Source of the DNA: CAYFPO01 sp964345035
Lineage (GTDB): Bacteria > Fidelibacterota > Marinisomatia > SCGC-AAA003-L08 > GCA-002704045
Assembly (NCBI GenBank): GCA_964345035.1
Contig: CAYFPO010000032.1
Location: 1 to 19,050 of the forward strand
Length of the DNA: 19,050 bases
Direction of reading: 5' to 3'
Made by a program: the position numbers and the translations under genes. Shown one piece after another: positions 1 to 7,330 of the stretch (the stretch's first letter is position 1; every line of letters starts with the position of its first letter). The notes beneath the pieces were generated by a model. The model had not been told where the DNA came from. It was given only the letters and a program-made list of their open reading frames with translations, and did no database searches.

Positions 1-2
1 TT

Positions 3-2510
3 ACACTGACAGGCGGTTCCAGTGATATTGGTCAGTTGTCTGTAAGTCAGTCTAATGGTACTGTTATCGGATTTTCATTGTCTGGTGACTTTTTACCAGC
101 AGGTGATGGTGTATTGGCAACCTTACGGTTTGCTCCAAACGGAGATGCACCTGAAGCTTGTATGAGTAATGAAATTGTTTCAGCTGATGATGGTTTACAA
201 ACTGCATCCAGCGGTGCTGGCTGTATTGATGTTCCTGCAGGAATACTGGCAGGACCTGAGAACCTTGTAGCCATTGGCGGAAGAAACGAAGTAACATTAA
301 TGTGGGATGCAGTAGAGTTTGCCGCATCCTATAATATATACAGAGACGGCATGTTGGTAGGCTCTACCACATCTACGAGCTATGTTGATCCTGAGAGTGG
401 TTTTGGATTGGATTATATGACTGAGTATTGTTACACAGTAACAACTACAAACGTATCTGATCTTGAAGGTCCTCATTCGGGTGAATCTTGTGCTACAACT
501 CTGCCATATATATTGGTAGGATTGGGAGTAGATGTAGATCCACTGAACGGTCTGATCTATGTATCTATGGCGAACCTCTGGTATATCTCTGGTTACCAGT
601 TTGATGTTTCCATAGAAGGTGATTTTGAGATAGTAGGTGCAGTAGATGGATTACTTGACATCCAGTATGCGAATGGTACTGTTATTGGATTCTCAATGAC
701 AGGTGATATCATTCCACCAAATCCTGATGGAACTCTGTTAGCAGCATTAGCATTTACACCGACTGATGTAAACTTCAGTGGTAATTTTGGTGTAAGCCTG
801 TCTAATTTTGTATTTGCAGATGAGGATGCATTACCATTGAATACTTGTGATCTGGACTTCAATCCATTGAATGGTTGTGATGTATCAACTACATTCGACT
901 TCAGCATTGACTGTGCAGGCGAATGGTTTGGTGGTGCAGAAATCCTGACATACTGTTTCGATACAGATGGTGACGGACTTGGTGATCCTGGTTCTGAAAC
1001 TGATTTCTGTAACGCATTTGTAGAAGGTGGATGGGAACTTGACTGTTCAGATGAGTGCCCATTGGATGCTGACAACGACATCGATGGTGATACAGTATGC
1101 GGTGACGTAGATAACTGTCCGGATGATGCAAACACTGATCAGTGGAACTATGACGGTGACTCTGAAGGTGACACCTGTGATGCTGACGATGATAACGACG
1201 GCGCACTGGATGAAGTTGACTCAGATGACAACAATGAATTTGTATGTTCTGATGATGATACTGACTTCTGTGATGACTGTTCATCCGGTAGCTATGATCT
1301 TGGTAATGACGGATTAGATACTGATGGTGACGGTATGTGTGACCTCAGTGATGTTGATCTGACATTGTGGGATGGTAATAATCTGGTGAGTTTCTATGCA
1401 TTACCGGAAGATCTAGGAATACCGAGTTTCTTTGGCAGTTTAGGTAGTGATATCTCTGCTGTTATTGGTGAAGGTATTGTTGCAGCACAATTTAATGGTA
1501 ACTGGATTGGTAGTTTGAGCGAAGTCGCAGCTACAGATGGATACTGGGTGAAAATGGACTTAGGTGATATTGATGCTTCTACTTCTTTTGAAGTAATTGG
1601 TACTCCAACAGCTCCATTATCCTATCTGTTACACGATGGAAACAATCTGGTATCATATTCATATTCAGGTTCACAGAGTCTGAGTGATGCGTTACCGGAT
1701 TATGTTGAATCAGAATTGCTTTCAATAGTTGGTGCAGGTGTTGCAGCAGTCTATGGTGATGGTACCTGGGTTGGTTCATTATCTACTTTCGATGGCGGAA
1801 GTGGTTATTGGATGGTTTCAAATGTAGATGGATTAGAATTTGAATATAATGCACCTGCATTTGGTCGGAACCAGACAGCACAGAATGAATTACCGGTTGT
1901 TCCGGAAGAGTTTGGATATATCCAATCTACCGAACAGGCATTCTATTTTGTGAATGAAGTAACCATTGATAACAGACCAATCGAACACGGTGACTGGATT
2001 CTTGCTTACAATGACGATGTAGTTGTCGGTGCAAGAATGTGGACTGGTGAAGTTGCAGATATTCCTGCAATGGGATATGATGAATATGATAATACTTTCG
2101 GATATTGTGAATCTGGTGAAGTTCCACAGTTCAAAGTATATCGCAGTGCAACCGGTGAAATGGTTGATGTCTTTGCCGCTAATACTCCTGGATGGGAAAA
2201 TGTCGGAATATTCTCCATTGGTGAATTGTCTGATGTTATGATTCCTGTTGAGGTTACTTTAGGGCAGGCATATCCAAATCCATTTAACCCTGCTACAAAC
2301 ATCAGCTACAGTATTCCTGAAAGAATGGATGTAACTGTAGAGATCTATGATGTAACAGGTCGTGTGGTTACCGAACTGGTGAACTCAACAATGGATGCAG
2401 GTGTTTACAATATCACCTGGCAGGCAGCAAATCAGGCAAGTGGTGTTTACTTTGTCAGAATGGTTGCAGGCGAATCCATTCATAACCAGAAACTGATGCT
2501 CATTAAGTAA
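3..2510 (+). CDS. Large modular exported protein with C-terminal sorting domain, 5' end outside the window
   Basis: The frame is open to the left edge, so the true start and any signal peptide lie outside. Numbering from the TTG at 36: a cohesin-like beta-sandwich (to about 65), a fibronectin type III domain (about 74-156), a second cohesin-like domain (about 160-268), then an Asp/Cys-rich block (about 307-442) with DTDGDG-type calcium loops of thrombospondin type 3 repeats. Two copies of an unrecognised module follow (about 444-508 and 531-596, starting DGNNLVS and ending GYW). Next is one copy of a second unrecognised module (about 627-712, QAFYF...ARMWTG...PQFKVY). The C-terminus (about 740-824) is a FlgD-like/Por-type sorting tail with YPNPFNP and a final QKLMLIK. 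It is probably a secreted or cell-surface protein; no enzymatic domain is visible. Many cysteines in the repeat region suggest disulfides. A strong terminator follows the stop. Confidence 0.9.
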   Translation, partial: TLTGGSSDIGQLSVSQSNGTVIGFSLSGDFLPAGDGVLATLRFAPNGDAPEACMSNEIVSADDGLQTASSGAGCIDVPAGILAGPENLVAIGGRNEVTLMWDAVEFAASYNIYRDGMLVGSTTSTSYVDPESGFGLDYMTEYCYTVTTTNVSDLEGPHSGESCATTLPYILVGLGVDVDPLNGLIYVSMANLWYISGYQFDVSIEGDFEIVGAVDGLLDIQYANGTVIGFSMTGDIIPPNPDGTLLAALAFTPTDVNFSGNFGVSLSNFVFADEDALPLNTCDLDFNPLNGCDVSTTFDFSIDCAGEWFGGAEILTYCFDTDGDGLGDPGSETDFCNAFVEGGWELDCSDECPLDADNDIDGDTVCGDVDNCPDDANTDQWNYDGDSEGDTCDADDDNDGALDEVDSDDNNEFVCSDDDTDFCDDCSSGSYDLGNDGLDTDGDGMCDLSDVDLTLWDGNNLVSFYALPEDLGIPSFFGSLGSDISAVIGEGIVAAQFNGNWIGSLSEVAATDGYWVKMDLGDIDASTSFEVIGTPTAPLSYLLHDGNNLVSYSYSGSQSLSDALPDYVESELLSIVGAGVAAVYGDGTWVGSLSTFDGGSGYWMVSNVDGLEFEYNAPAFGRNQTAQNELPVVPEEFGYIQSTEQAFYFVNEVTIDNRPIEHGDWILAYNDDVVVGARMWTGEVADIPAMGYDEYDNTFGYCESGEVPQFKVYRSATGEMVDVFAANTPGWENVGIFSIGELSDVMIPVEVTLGQAYPNPFNPATNISYSIPERMDVTVEIYDVTGRVVTELVNSTMDAGVYNITWQAANQASGVYFVRMVAGESIHNQKLMLIK

Positions 2511-2536
2511 TCAGTATTCTAAACTAACTGTTTAAA

Positions 2537-2571
2537 AATGAGCTGCTCATTCAGGGCAGCTCATTTTTTTT
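2537..2571 (+). terminator. Rho-independent terminator after the modular exported protein
   Basis: The arms AATGAGCTGC (2537-2546) and GCAGCTCATT (2556-2565) form a 10-bp perfect stem around a 9-nt loop. The T run continues to 2571. It lies about 27 nt after the stop at 2510. Confidence 0.88.
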
Positions 2572-2634
2572 ATTGATTACTTTTAAAAAATAGTTGAAAT
2601 TTATTGATTTAGCTCAATAAATTATTTTTATTGA
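2569..2634. repeat. Iterated octamer TTTATTGA in the intergenic region
   Basis: TTTATTGA occurs at 2569-2576, 2600-2607 and 2627-2634 on the + strand, and its complement TCAATAAA at 2614-2621. The second and third occurrences form an 8-bp inverted repeat around 6 nt. The block ends 48 nt before the start of the next exported-protein gene. Another copy lies at 5665-5672, upstream of the third exported-protein gene. It could be a regulator binding site, or chance in AT-rich DNA. Confidence 0.35.
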
Positions 2635-2682
2635 AATAAGTATATTAAACTGCTAACTTATGCGAGTGTATACCTTATTGGA

Positions 2683-4386
2683 ATGATAAAAAAGAAAACA
2701 ATTATTGGGATTTTATCCGTTGCATTTCTCTCCGGAACTCCGGATCCACCGGAAGGATTTGAATTCAATCAGTCCCAGCGGCAGGCATTTTTTGTCTTCA
2801 TAACTGCAGATATAAATGACCAGCTTCTGAGTGAGGGTGATTGGGTTGGTGCGTTTAAAATCCACGATGAAACCTTAGATGGTGCCTGTGAAACCATTTC
2901 AGAAAATTGTCCGGATATAAATGAAGATGGAACCCTCACAGATGATGCAAGTGTGTGTGTCGGTTCCAGAATGTGGGAGGGACCATATACACCGATACCT
3001 GTTATGGGAGCTGATTTTAATCCGGAAATCCCTGACTTATGTGAATTAACCGGTACCTGCTACTATCTTGAGCTGGGAGATATTCCAATATTCAAAATTT
3101 ATGATTCCGCAAGTAATGCGGTAGTTCCGGCAGAACCGTCTGCCATGGAACCGTTTGTTGATCTGGGGGTGTATATCGTGGATCGATTAACGTATTTTAC
3201 CTATAGCATGATCCTGGAAGCAGGTCATAATCTGATCAGTTTCAATGCATTGCGGACGGATAATTCCCTAAATAGTATGTTAGAACCATTGGAATTTACA
3301 ATTTCAACAATTATTGGTGAAGCATTGGCATCAAATTTTATCGATGGAAATTGGGTTGGATCTATTGAATCTATTGATTTTTCAGATGGCTATTGGATTA
3401 CGGTTGACAGTCCTGCTTTGTTTTTAACCCACGGATATCCATTGGATCTTCTCCCTGAAGAAACCATTGTGTATGAATTAAATAATTTTCAAGATGAAGG
3501 AAATTTGATTTCCTGGCCATCTTCCAATCTGATGCCTGTTGGAGAGGCAATTCCTGATGATATTGAGGGTGCATTTTTAGGTGTGTTTAGTGAAGGTATG
3601 GCTGCGCAGCAGATTAATTCCGATTGGGAAGGCACATTGACACATTTTGAAGAATTAAAGGGATATTGGGTATTACTCCACGAACCGGTATCATTCAGTT
3701 TTAACACAACTCCAACAGAGAGAAAAAGTGATTTTATCCCACATACACCTCCTGATCCACCATTGGAGTTCTCCTTTAACCAATCCACATCTCAGTCGTT
3801 TTATTTCGTTGGGAATTTGGAGATCAATAATCATCCTGCAACGCCGGGCAACTGGATTATTTCCAGTTGTGGTGATATTATCACCGGTGCCAGAATATGG
3901 ACGGGTAGTTACACAGATGTACCCGTGATGGGTGATGACGGATCTGCCTGGACAGATGGATATTGTCTGCCCGGTGAAACTCCTCAATTTACCTATGTAG
4001 ATGATATAACCGGAGATTTAATTCCGTTAGAATCCAATGATATTCCTGAATGGAGCAGCAATCGGATATTTAATATTGATCTGTATGGGAATTCTCCAGA
4101 ATCCGGAATTCCTGAAAATTTCAGATTAAGTCAACCCTACCCAAATCCATTTAACTCAACGGTTAACATTCAGTACACAATTGCTCAGCCATCCAATGTT
4201 ACCATACAAATAATAGATACACAGGGCCGCCTGATTGATATGATAGAATCAGGAACTTATAAGAATTACGGACAGTATGAAATTGCATGGCAAACGGATG
4301 ATGTATCCAGCGGAATGTATTTTATCCGAATGAATATTTCTGAGAGTCAAAATTGGATGGTACAGAAAATAATGTTAATCAAGTAA
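2683..4386 (+). CDS. Exported two-module protein with C-terminal sorting domain
   Basis: This 567-residue protein starts with a short Lys-rich n-region and hydrophobic stretch (about 1-18), a likely signal peptide. It is then almost entirely built of two module types shared with its neighbours. Module A appears at about 27-142 and 363-450 (NQS..Q.F.F, G.R.W.G.YT..PVMG, PQF/PIFK). Module B appears at about 178-245 and 265-335 (NLIS, then W.G, then GYW). The order is A-B-B-A. Residues about 477-567 are a Por/FlgD-like sorting tail (YPNPFN, SSGMYFIRM, QKIMLIK). No catalytic motif is evident. It is most likely secreted and surface-attached through a type IX-like route, which is inferred from the tail. 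The ATG is chosen because the signal peptide follows it directly; the ribosome binding site is weak. Confidence 0.9.
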   Translation: MIKKKTIIGILSVAFLSGTPDPPEGFEFNQSQRQAFFVFITADINDQLLSEGDWVGAFKIHDETLDGACETISENCPDINEDGTLTDDASVCVGSRMWEGPYTPIPVMGADFNPEIPDLCELTGTCYYLELGDIPIFKIYDSASNAVVPAEPSAMEPFVDLGVYIVDRLTYFTYSMILEAGHNLISFNALRTDNSLNSMLEPLEFTISTIIGEALASNFIDGNWVGSIESIDFSDGYWITVDSPALFLTHGYPLDLLPEETIVYELNNFQDEGNLISWPSSNLMPVGEAIPDDIEGAFLGVFSEGMAAQQINSDWEGTLTHFEELKGYWVLLHEPVSFSFNTTPTERKSDFIPHTPPDPPLEFSFNQSTSQSFYFVGNLEINNHPATPGNWIISSCGDIITGARIWTGSYTDVPVMGDDGSAWTDGYCLPGETPQFTYVDDITGDLIPLESNDIPEWSSNRIFNIDLYGNSPESGIPENFRLSQPYPNPFNSTVNIQYTIAQPSNVTIQIIDTQGRLIDMIESGTYKNYGQYEIAWQTDDVSSGMYFIRMNISESQNWMVQKIMLIK

Positions 4387-4427
4387 TTTTGCCGTAAATT
4401 AAACACTCTGCCATACCAATAATTTCG

Positions 4428-4458
4428 AATATTCCCTGTAATTAATACAGGGATATTT
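4428..4458 (+). terminator. Possible weak terminator hairpin
   Basis: AATAT-T-CCCTGT (4428-4439) pairs with ACAGGGATATT (4447-4457), with one bulged T and a 7-nt loop. Only a short, interrupted T/A stretch follows, so termination is uncertain. It lies between the exported protein and the selenoprotein gene. Confidence 0.4.
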
Positions 4459-4496
4459 ATTAATAATCGTAACTAATTAATCAAACAGAGGAAAAC

Positions 4497-5354
4497 ATGA
4501 AAAGAAAGATTCAATTTACATTAACCACAGGATTAATACTAATACTTGCTTCATGCACAAAGGTAGATTCAGGTGATAATAGTGGTGATCTGAAATCATT
4601 AGAAGAATCTCAGAGGATAATCATTTCCCGGCTCGATGCTGTTAAAGATTTGACTAAGAAACTGGACAAGCTGGAAAACAACCAAAAAGATATCCAGACT
4701 GCAATTCGGAATTTGGAGAAATCTATTGGCAATATTTCCAGTAAGGATTCAAAACCTGAGAAGAAACAAAACACAGCAAATCAGAAATCTGATTCCAAAT
4801 GGAAAAGTACAACAGTGTATAATGCACCTGCAGGTGATTCCTACTTTATGGGACCAGCAAATGCGAAAGTTACCATTACTGAATGGAGTGATTATTACTG
4901 ACCGCATTGTAGAAAAGCTGTCAGTTTGATGGATGATATAATGAAGAAATATCCCAATGATGTGAAATTTGTAATGAAGAATGGACCAAGGGGAAGCCTG
5001 GATGAATCAAATACCAAATACACTGCAGCATTGTATGCAGTTGCTGCAGGCAAGCAGGGGAAATATTTTGAGATGTCTCATAAAATGTTTGATAACTTCT
5101 CAGAATTACGGAAAAATCCGGATCTTCCCGTGCAATTGGCTGCTGAACTCGGACTTGATACTCAACAATTAATGCAGGATTTTAAAAGTGCTGAAGTGAG
5201 AGATCTGGTTGCAAGAGAAAAACAGCAATTCAGTGATCTAAGAAAACAGGGAATGCAGAGATTGGGAGTTCCCAAATTCCTGATTAACGGAAAGGAACCT
5301 GCACGTAGGAATCTCGAAACCTGGTCAGGAATTATTGAAGACTTGATAAAATAG
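4497..5354 (+). CDS. Selenocysteine-containing DsbA/thioredoxin-like lipoprotein
   Basis: This should be read as one 285-residue protein with the in-frame TGA at 4899-4901 decoded as selenocysteine (residue 135). The ATG has a good site (AGAGG, 6 nt spacing). Residues 1-20 are a lipoprotein signal with lipobox L-A-S-C20. Residues about 28-80 look like a charged coiled coil, followed by a polar linker. From about 110 to the end is a thioredoxin-fold DsbA-like domain: VTITEWSDYY, then U135-P-H-C138 where the family has CPHC, a helical insertion, and the cis-proline loop LGVP (P259). The homology continues without interruption across the TGA, with no frameshift and no drift. The likely role is thiol-disulfide or peroxide redox chemistry on envelope proteins. 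The neighbours are exported proteins, some cysteine-rich. The alternative, a pseudogene with a nonsense mutation, is unlikely because the UGA replaces the one catalytic cysteine. Confidence 0.92.
4897..4927 (+). promoter_or_regulatory. Candidate bacterial SECIS element at the UGA of the DsbA-like gene
   Basis: Two mutually exclusive hairpins can be drawn. The first pairs ACTGAC (4897-4902, containing the UGA) with GTCAGT (4920-4925), then GC/GC and TT/AA around the loop GTAGA (4909-4913). The second pairs AAA-G-CT (4914-4919, bulged G) with AGTTT (4923-4927) around the loop GTC (4920-4922). The second puts loop G 19 nt past the UGA, within the usual spacing for bacterial SECIS elements, and its bulge resembles the fdhF element. 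Which one forms is unresolved. Confidence 0.5.
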
Positions 5355-5381
5355 TTTTCTATTATTAGATAATTTTTCCCA

Positions 5382-5412
5382 AAAAACAGCCCCGTTTACC
5401 GGGGCTGTTTTT
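5382..5412 (+). terminator. Strong rho-independent terminator after the selenoprotein gene
   Basis: CAGCCCCG (5387-5394) pairs with CGGGGCTG (5400-5407) around a 5-nt loop, flanked by an A run on the left and a T run on the right. Adding A-T pairs extends the stem. The symmetry means it could work in both directions. It lies 33 nt after the stop of the selenoprotein gene. Confidence 0.92.
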
Positions 5413-5477
5413 GTGATATAGATAACGGATTTTTACAATTATATTAAGTAATATCATTTGGTAATATAGGAGAAGAA

Positions 5478-5663
5478 ATGATTTACTTATTAAAAACGCA
5501 GGATGGCAGGGAAATTAAAAATACCATCAATGCCAAAAGCAGAACTGCTGCAGAACGGTATTTTGCATCACTCCTGCACCTGGATATTGATGTTTTGTTA
5601 AAATTATATCTGGTGCAGAAGAAATATCACATAAAATTACAGCAGAAAAAGAATCATAATTAA
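5478..5663 (+). CDS. Small hypothetical protein (61 aa)
   Basis: I do not recognise the family. The case for a real gene is the strong ribosome binding site (TAGGAGAAGAA immediately before the ATG) and its position as the only plausible gene between a strong terminator and the next exported-protein gene. The product is small and basic, with no signal peptide or membrane segment. It starts MIYLLKTQDG, has a central SRTAAERYFASLLHLD segment likely to be helical, and ends in a Lys/Gln-rich tail. It is probably cytoplasmic and soluble. It may be transcribed alone or with the gene at 5736, which follows after 72 nt with no clear terminator between. Confidence 0.65.
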   Translation: MIYLLKTQDGREIKNTINAKSRTAAERYFASLLHLDIDVLLKLYLVQKKYHIKLQQKKNHN

Positions 5664-5721
5664 TTTTATTGATATATACCAAATCTATGTAATTTCTAAT
5701 ATCAGTAAAAGGAAAAATTAC

Positions 5722-5739
5722 ATGAGGAACGAGTTTTGA
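5722..5739 (+). promoter_or_regulatory. Possible five-codon leader ORF overlapping the next start codon
   Basis: An ATG at 5722, preceded by AAGGA at a workable distance, opens MRNEF and stops at a TGA (5737-5739). That TGA overlaps the TTG start (5736-5738) of the exported-protein gene. It could couple translation, or be a chance ATG inside the ribosome-binding region. Confidence 0.2.
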
Positions 5740-6485
5740 GAAAAATTTACATAATGTTCAGCATTTTGTCATTTAATATTTTATTAGGTGATGTATGTGC
5801 ACCGGAAACTAATTGGTGTTTTGACCAATCGACCTGGCAGGCATTCTACTTTTTTTATGATATTGAGATTGATGGCAGTGACATTGAACCAGGTTCTGTT
5901 GTTGGTTCAGGGGAAGGAGTATGGGAGTGCCCGGACAGTGATTGTGATATAATTGGTGCATTCATAGATGATGAATGTGTTGGTTGGACATATCCATTTT
6001 TTGGTGGTGGTTATACCGTTCCTGTTATGGGAGATGATGGTAGTTTCCCCGGATATGCATCCCCGGGTGATATACCGGAATTTAAGCTTTTTGATAACTC
6101 ATCAGGACAGGTATATCCCGGAGTTTCAGAAACAGAAATTGAAGGTTGGGCAATAAATGAGTTTTTCCTGATAGAGTTAATGACCAATGGTTTATTGTCC
6201 ACTGAAAATGTTCTCATTCCGGATAATTTTGAAATATCCAGTGTCTATCCAAATCCATTTAACCCATCCACCACAATTCAGTATTCTGTTCCAACCTACT
6301 CAAACGTGAAAATTGGAGTGGTTAATCTGCTGGGGCAGGAAGTAGCATTATTGAGAAATACTTACCAACAGGCTGGGTATCATACCGTCACCTGGGATGC
6401 AGGAAAAATTTCCAGTGGGATGTATCTTATTCAGCTGCAATCGGCAGATGCAGTTGTAACAAGAAAAGTGGTGCTTGTAAAATAA
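5736..6485 (+). CDS. Small exported single-module protein with C-terminal sorting domain
   Basis: The start is a TTG preceded by GAGGA with about 7-8 nt spacing. The first ATG in frame would remove half the signal peptide. The product is 249 residues: signal peptide about 1-19 (MRKIYIMFSI then a hydrophobic run), one copy of module A at about 28-125 (DQSTWQAFYFF, then YTVPVMGDDG and PGDIPEFKLFD), and a Por/FlgD-like sorting tail at about 160-249 (YPNPFNPSTT, SSGMYLIQL, final VLVK). It is the minimal architecture of the family formed with the proteins ending at 2510 and 4386. Compared with the other copies, its module has a Cys-containing insertion around residues 60-80. Its function is unknown; it is probably surface-located. 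Confidence 0.88.
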   Translation: MRKIYIMFSILSFNILLGDVCAPETNWCFDQSTWQAFYFFYDIEIDGSDIEPGSVVGSGEGVWECPDSDCDIIGAFIDDECVGWTYPFFGGGYTVPVMGDDGSFPGYASPGDIPEFKLFDNSSGQVYPGVSETEIEGWAINEFFLIELMTNGLLSTENVLIPDNFEISSVYPNPFNPSTTIQYSVPTYSNVKIGVVNLLGQEVALLRNTYQQAGYHTVTWDAGKISSGMYLIQLQSADAVVTRKVVLVK

Positions 6486-6515
6486 ATTATACTTTATAAC
6501 CAATTTAATATATCA

Positions 6516-6547
6516 AACCCCATCAAACAAAACTGATGGGGTTTTTT
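6516..6547 (+). terminator. Rho-independent terminator
   Basis: CCCCATCA (6518-6525) pairs with TGATGGGG (6534-6541) around an 8-nt loop; flanking AA/TT pairs extend the stem. Six T residues follow (6542-6547). It ends only 7 nt before the next start codon. Confidence 0.88.
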
Positions 6548-6554
6548 ATTAACA

Positions 6555-7319
6555 ATGTGTCTCATAATATTTTCTTATAAAAACCATTCAAAGTATCCAT
6601 TGATAATTGCTGCAAATCGGGATGAGTACTATAGCCGTCCCACAAAACCGGCAGATTTTTGGGAGGACCATCCAACAATTTGTGGTGGTATTGACGAAAA
6701 ATTCAGCGGAACCTGGTTGGGTATAACACAAACGGGAACAATTGGAATGATTACCAATTACCGTAACCCTAACTCACATCGGGAAGGATTACACTCCCGG
6801 GGGCTGCTAATAAAAAGTTATCTAACAGGGAAAATGTCTGATGATAAATTTATCAGTAATATTCAAACAACCAAAGATGACTATAATGGCTATAATCTAC
6901 TGTTCGGTAATATGAACAATTTCTACTGGTATTCCAATACAGTAGATGAAATTAAAAAGATCACTCCCGGAATTTTCGGACTCAGTAATCATTTACTGGA
7001 TTCTCCATGGCCAAAAGTGATGAGAGGGAAAAAATTACTATCACAATGTATGGAAAGACCTGAAATGGAAATATCCGCAATTATGGATATTCTGAAAGAT
7101 AGAGAAATACCGGATGACGCTAAATTACCGGCTACAGGTGTCGGGTTGGAGATTGAGCGAGTTCTCTCGCCTATCTTCATTACTTCTCCAATTTATGGAA
7201 CCCGATCATCTACTGTAATTCTGGTTGACGAAAATGGAGAAGTTACTTTCAGAGAAGATACCTATCACCCCAAGGAGGAAAAATTTACTAAAGCGGAATT
7301 CTCATTTCAGATCAGGTAG
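6555..7319 (+). CDS. NRDE/TANGO2-family protein
   Basis: This 254-residue protein matches the NRDE (TANGO2-like) family: it begins Met-Cys and carries AANRDEYYSRP (N21-R-D-E24), the W..HP..CGG stretch and the G-T-W-L-G motif that follow in family members. Cys2 is conserved and the fold is related to N-terminal-nucleophile hydrolases. TANGO2 relatives have been linked to haem and lipid homeostasis, but the bacterial role is unsettled and I assign none. The start is fixed by the Met-Cys end. There is no Shine-Dalgarno sequence and the preceding terminator ends 7 nt upstream, so its expression mode is unclear. It converges with ilvE, with 11 nt between the stops. Confidence 0.9.
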   Translation: MCLIIFSYKNHSKYPLIIAANRDEYYSRPTKPADFWEDHPTICGGIDEKFSGTWLGITQTGTIGMITNYRNPNSHREGLHSRGLLIKSYLTGKMSDDKFISNIQTTKDDYNGYNLLFGNMNNFYWYSNTVDEIKKITPGIFGLSNHLLDSPWPKVMRGKKLLSQCMERPEMEISAIMDILKDREIPDDAKLPATGVGLEIERVLSPIFITSPIYGTRSSTVILVDENGEVTFREDTYHPKEEKFTKAEFSFQIR

Positions 7320-7330
7320 TCTATTCCAGA

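Noticed and set aside
593..1284. Long - strand ORFs opposite the Asp/Cys-rich repeat region
   Set aside because: They are low-complexity Ser/Pro/His/Gln-rich antisense shadows of the calcium-repeat coding sequence, with no domain or ribosome binding site.
4497..4901. A separate truncated lipoprotein gene ending at the TGA, with a second gene starting near 4926
   Set aside because: The frame is the same on both sides, the thioredoxin-type domain is split exactly at its catalytic residue, and the second piece has no ribosome binding site. Sec readthrough explains it better.
4899..4901. Genome-wide recoding of UGA (to Gly or Trp)
   Set aside because: Only two internal UGAs are seen, both at positions of catalytic Cys, while UGA terminates ilvE and Trp uses TGG.
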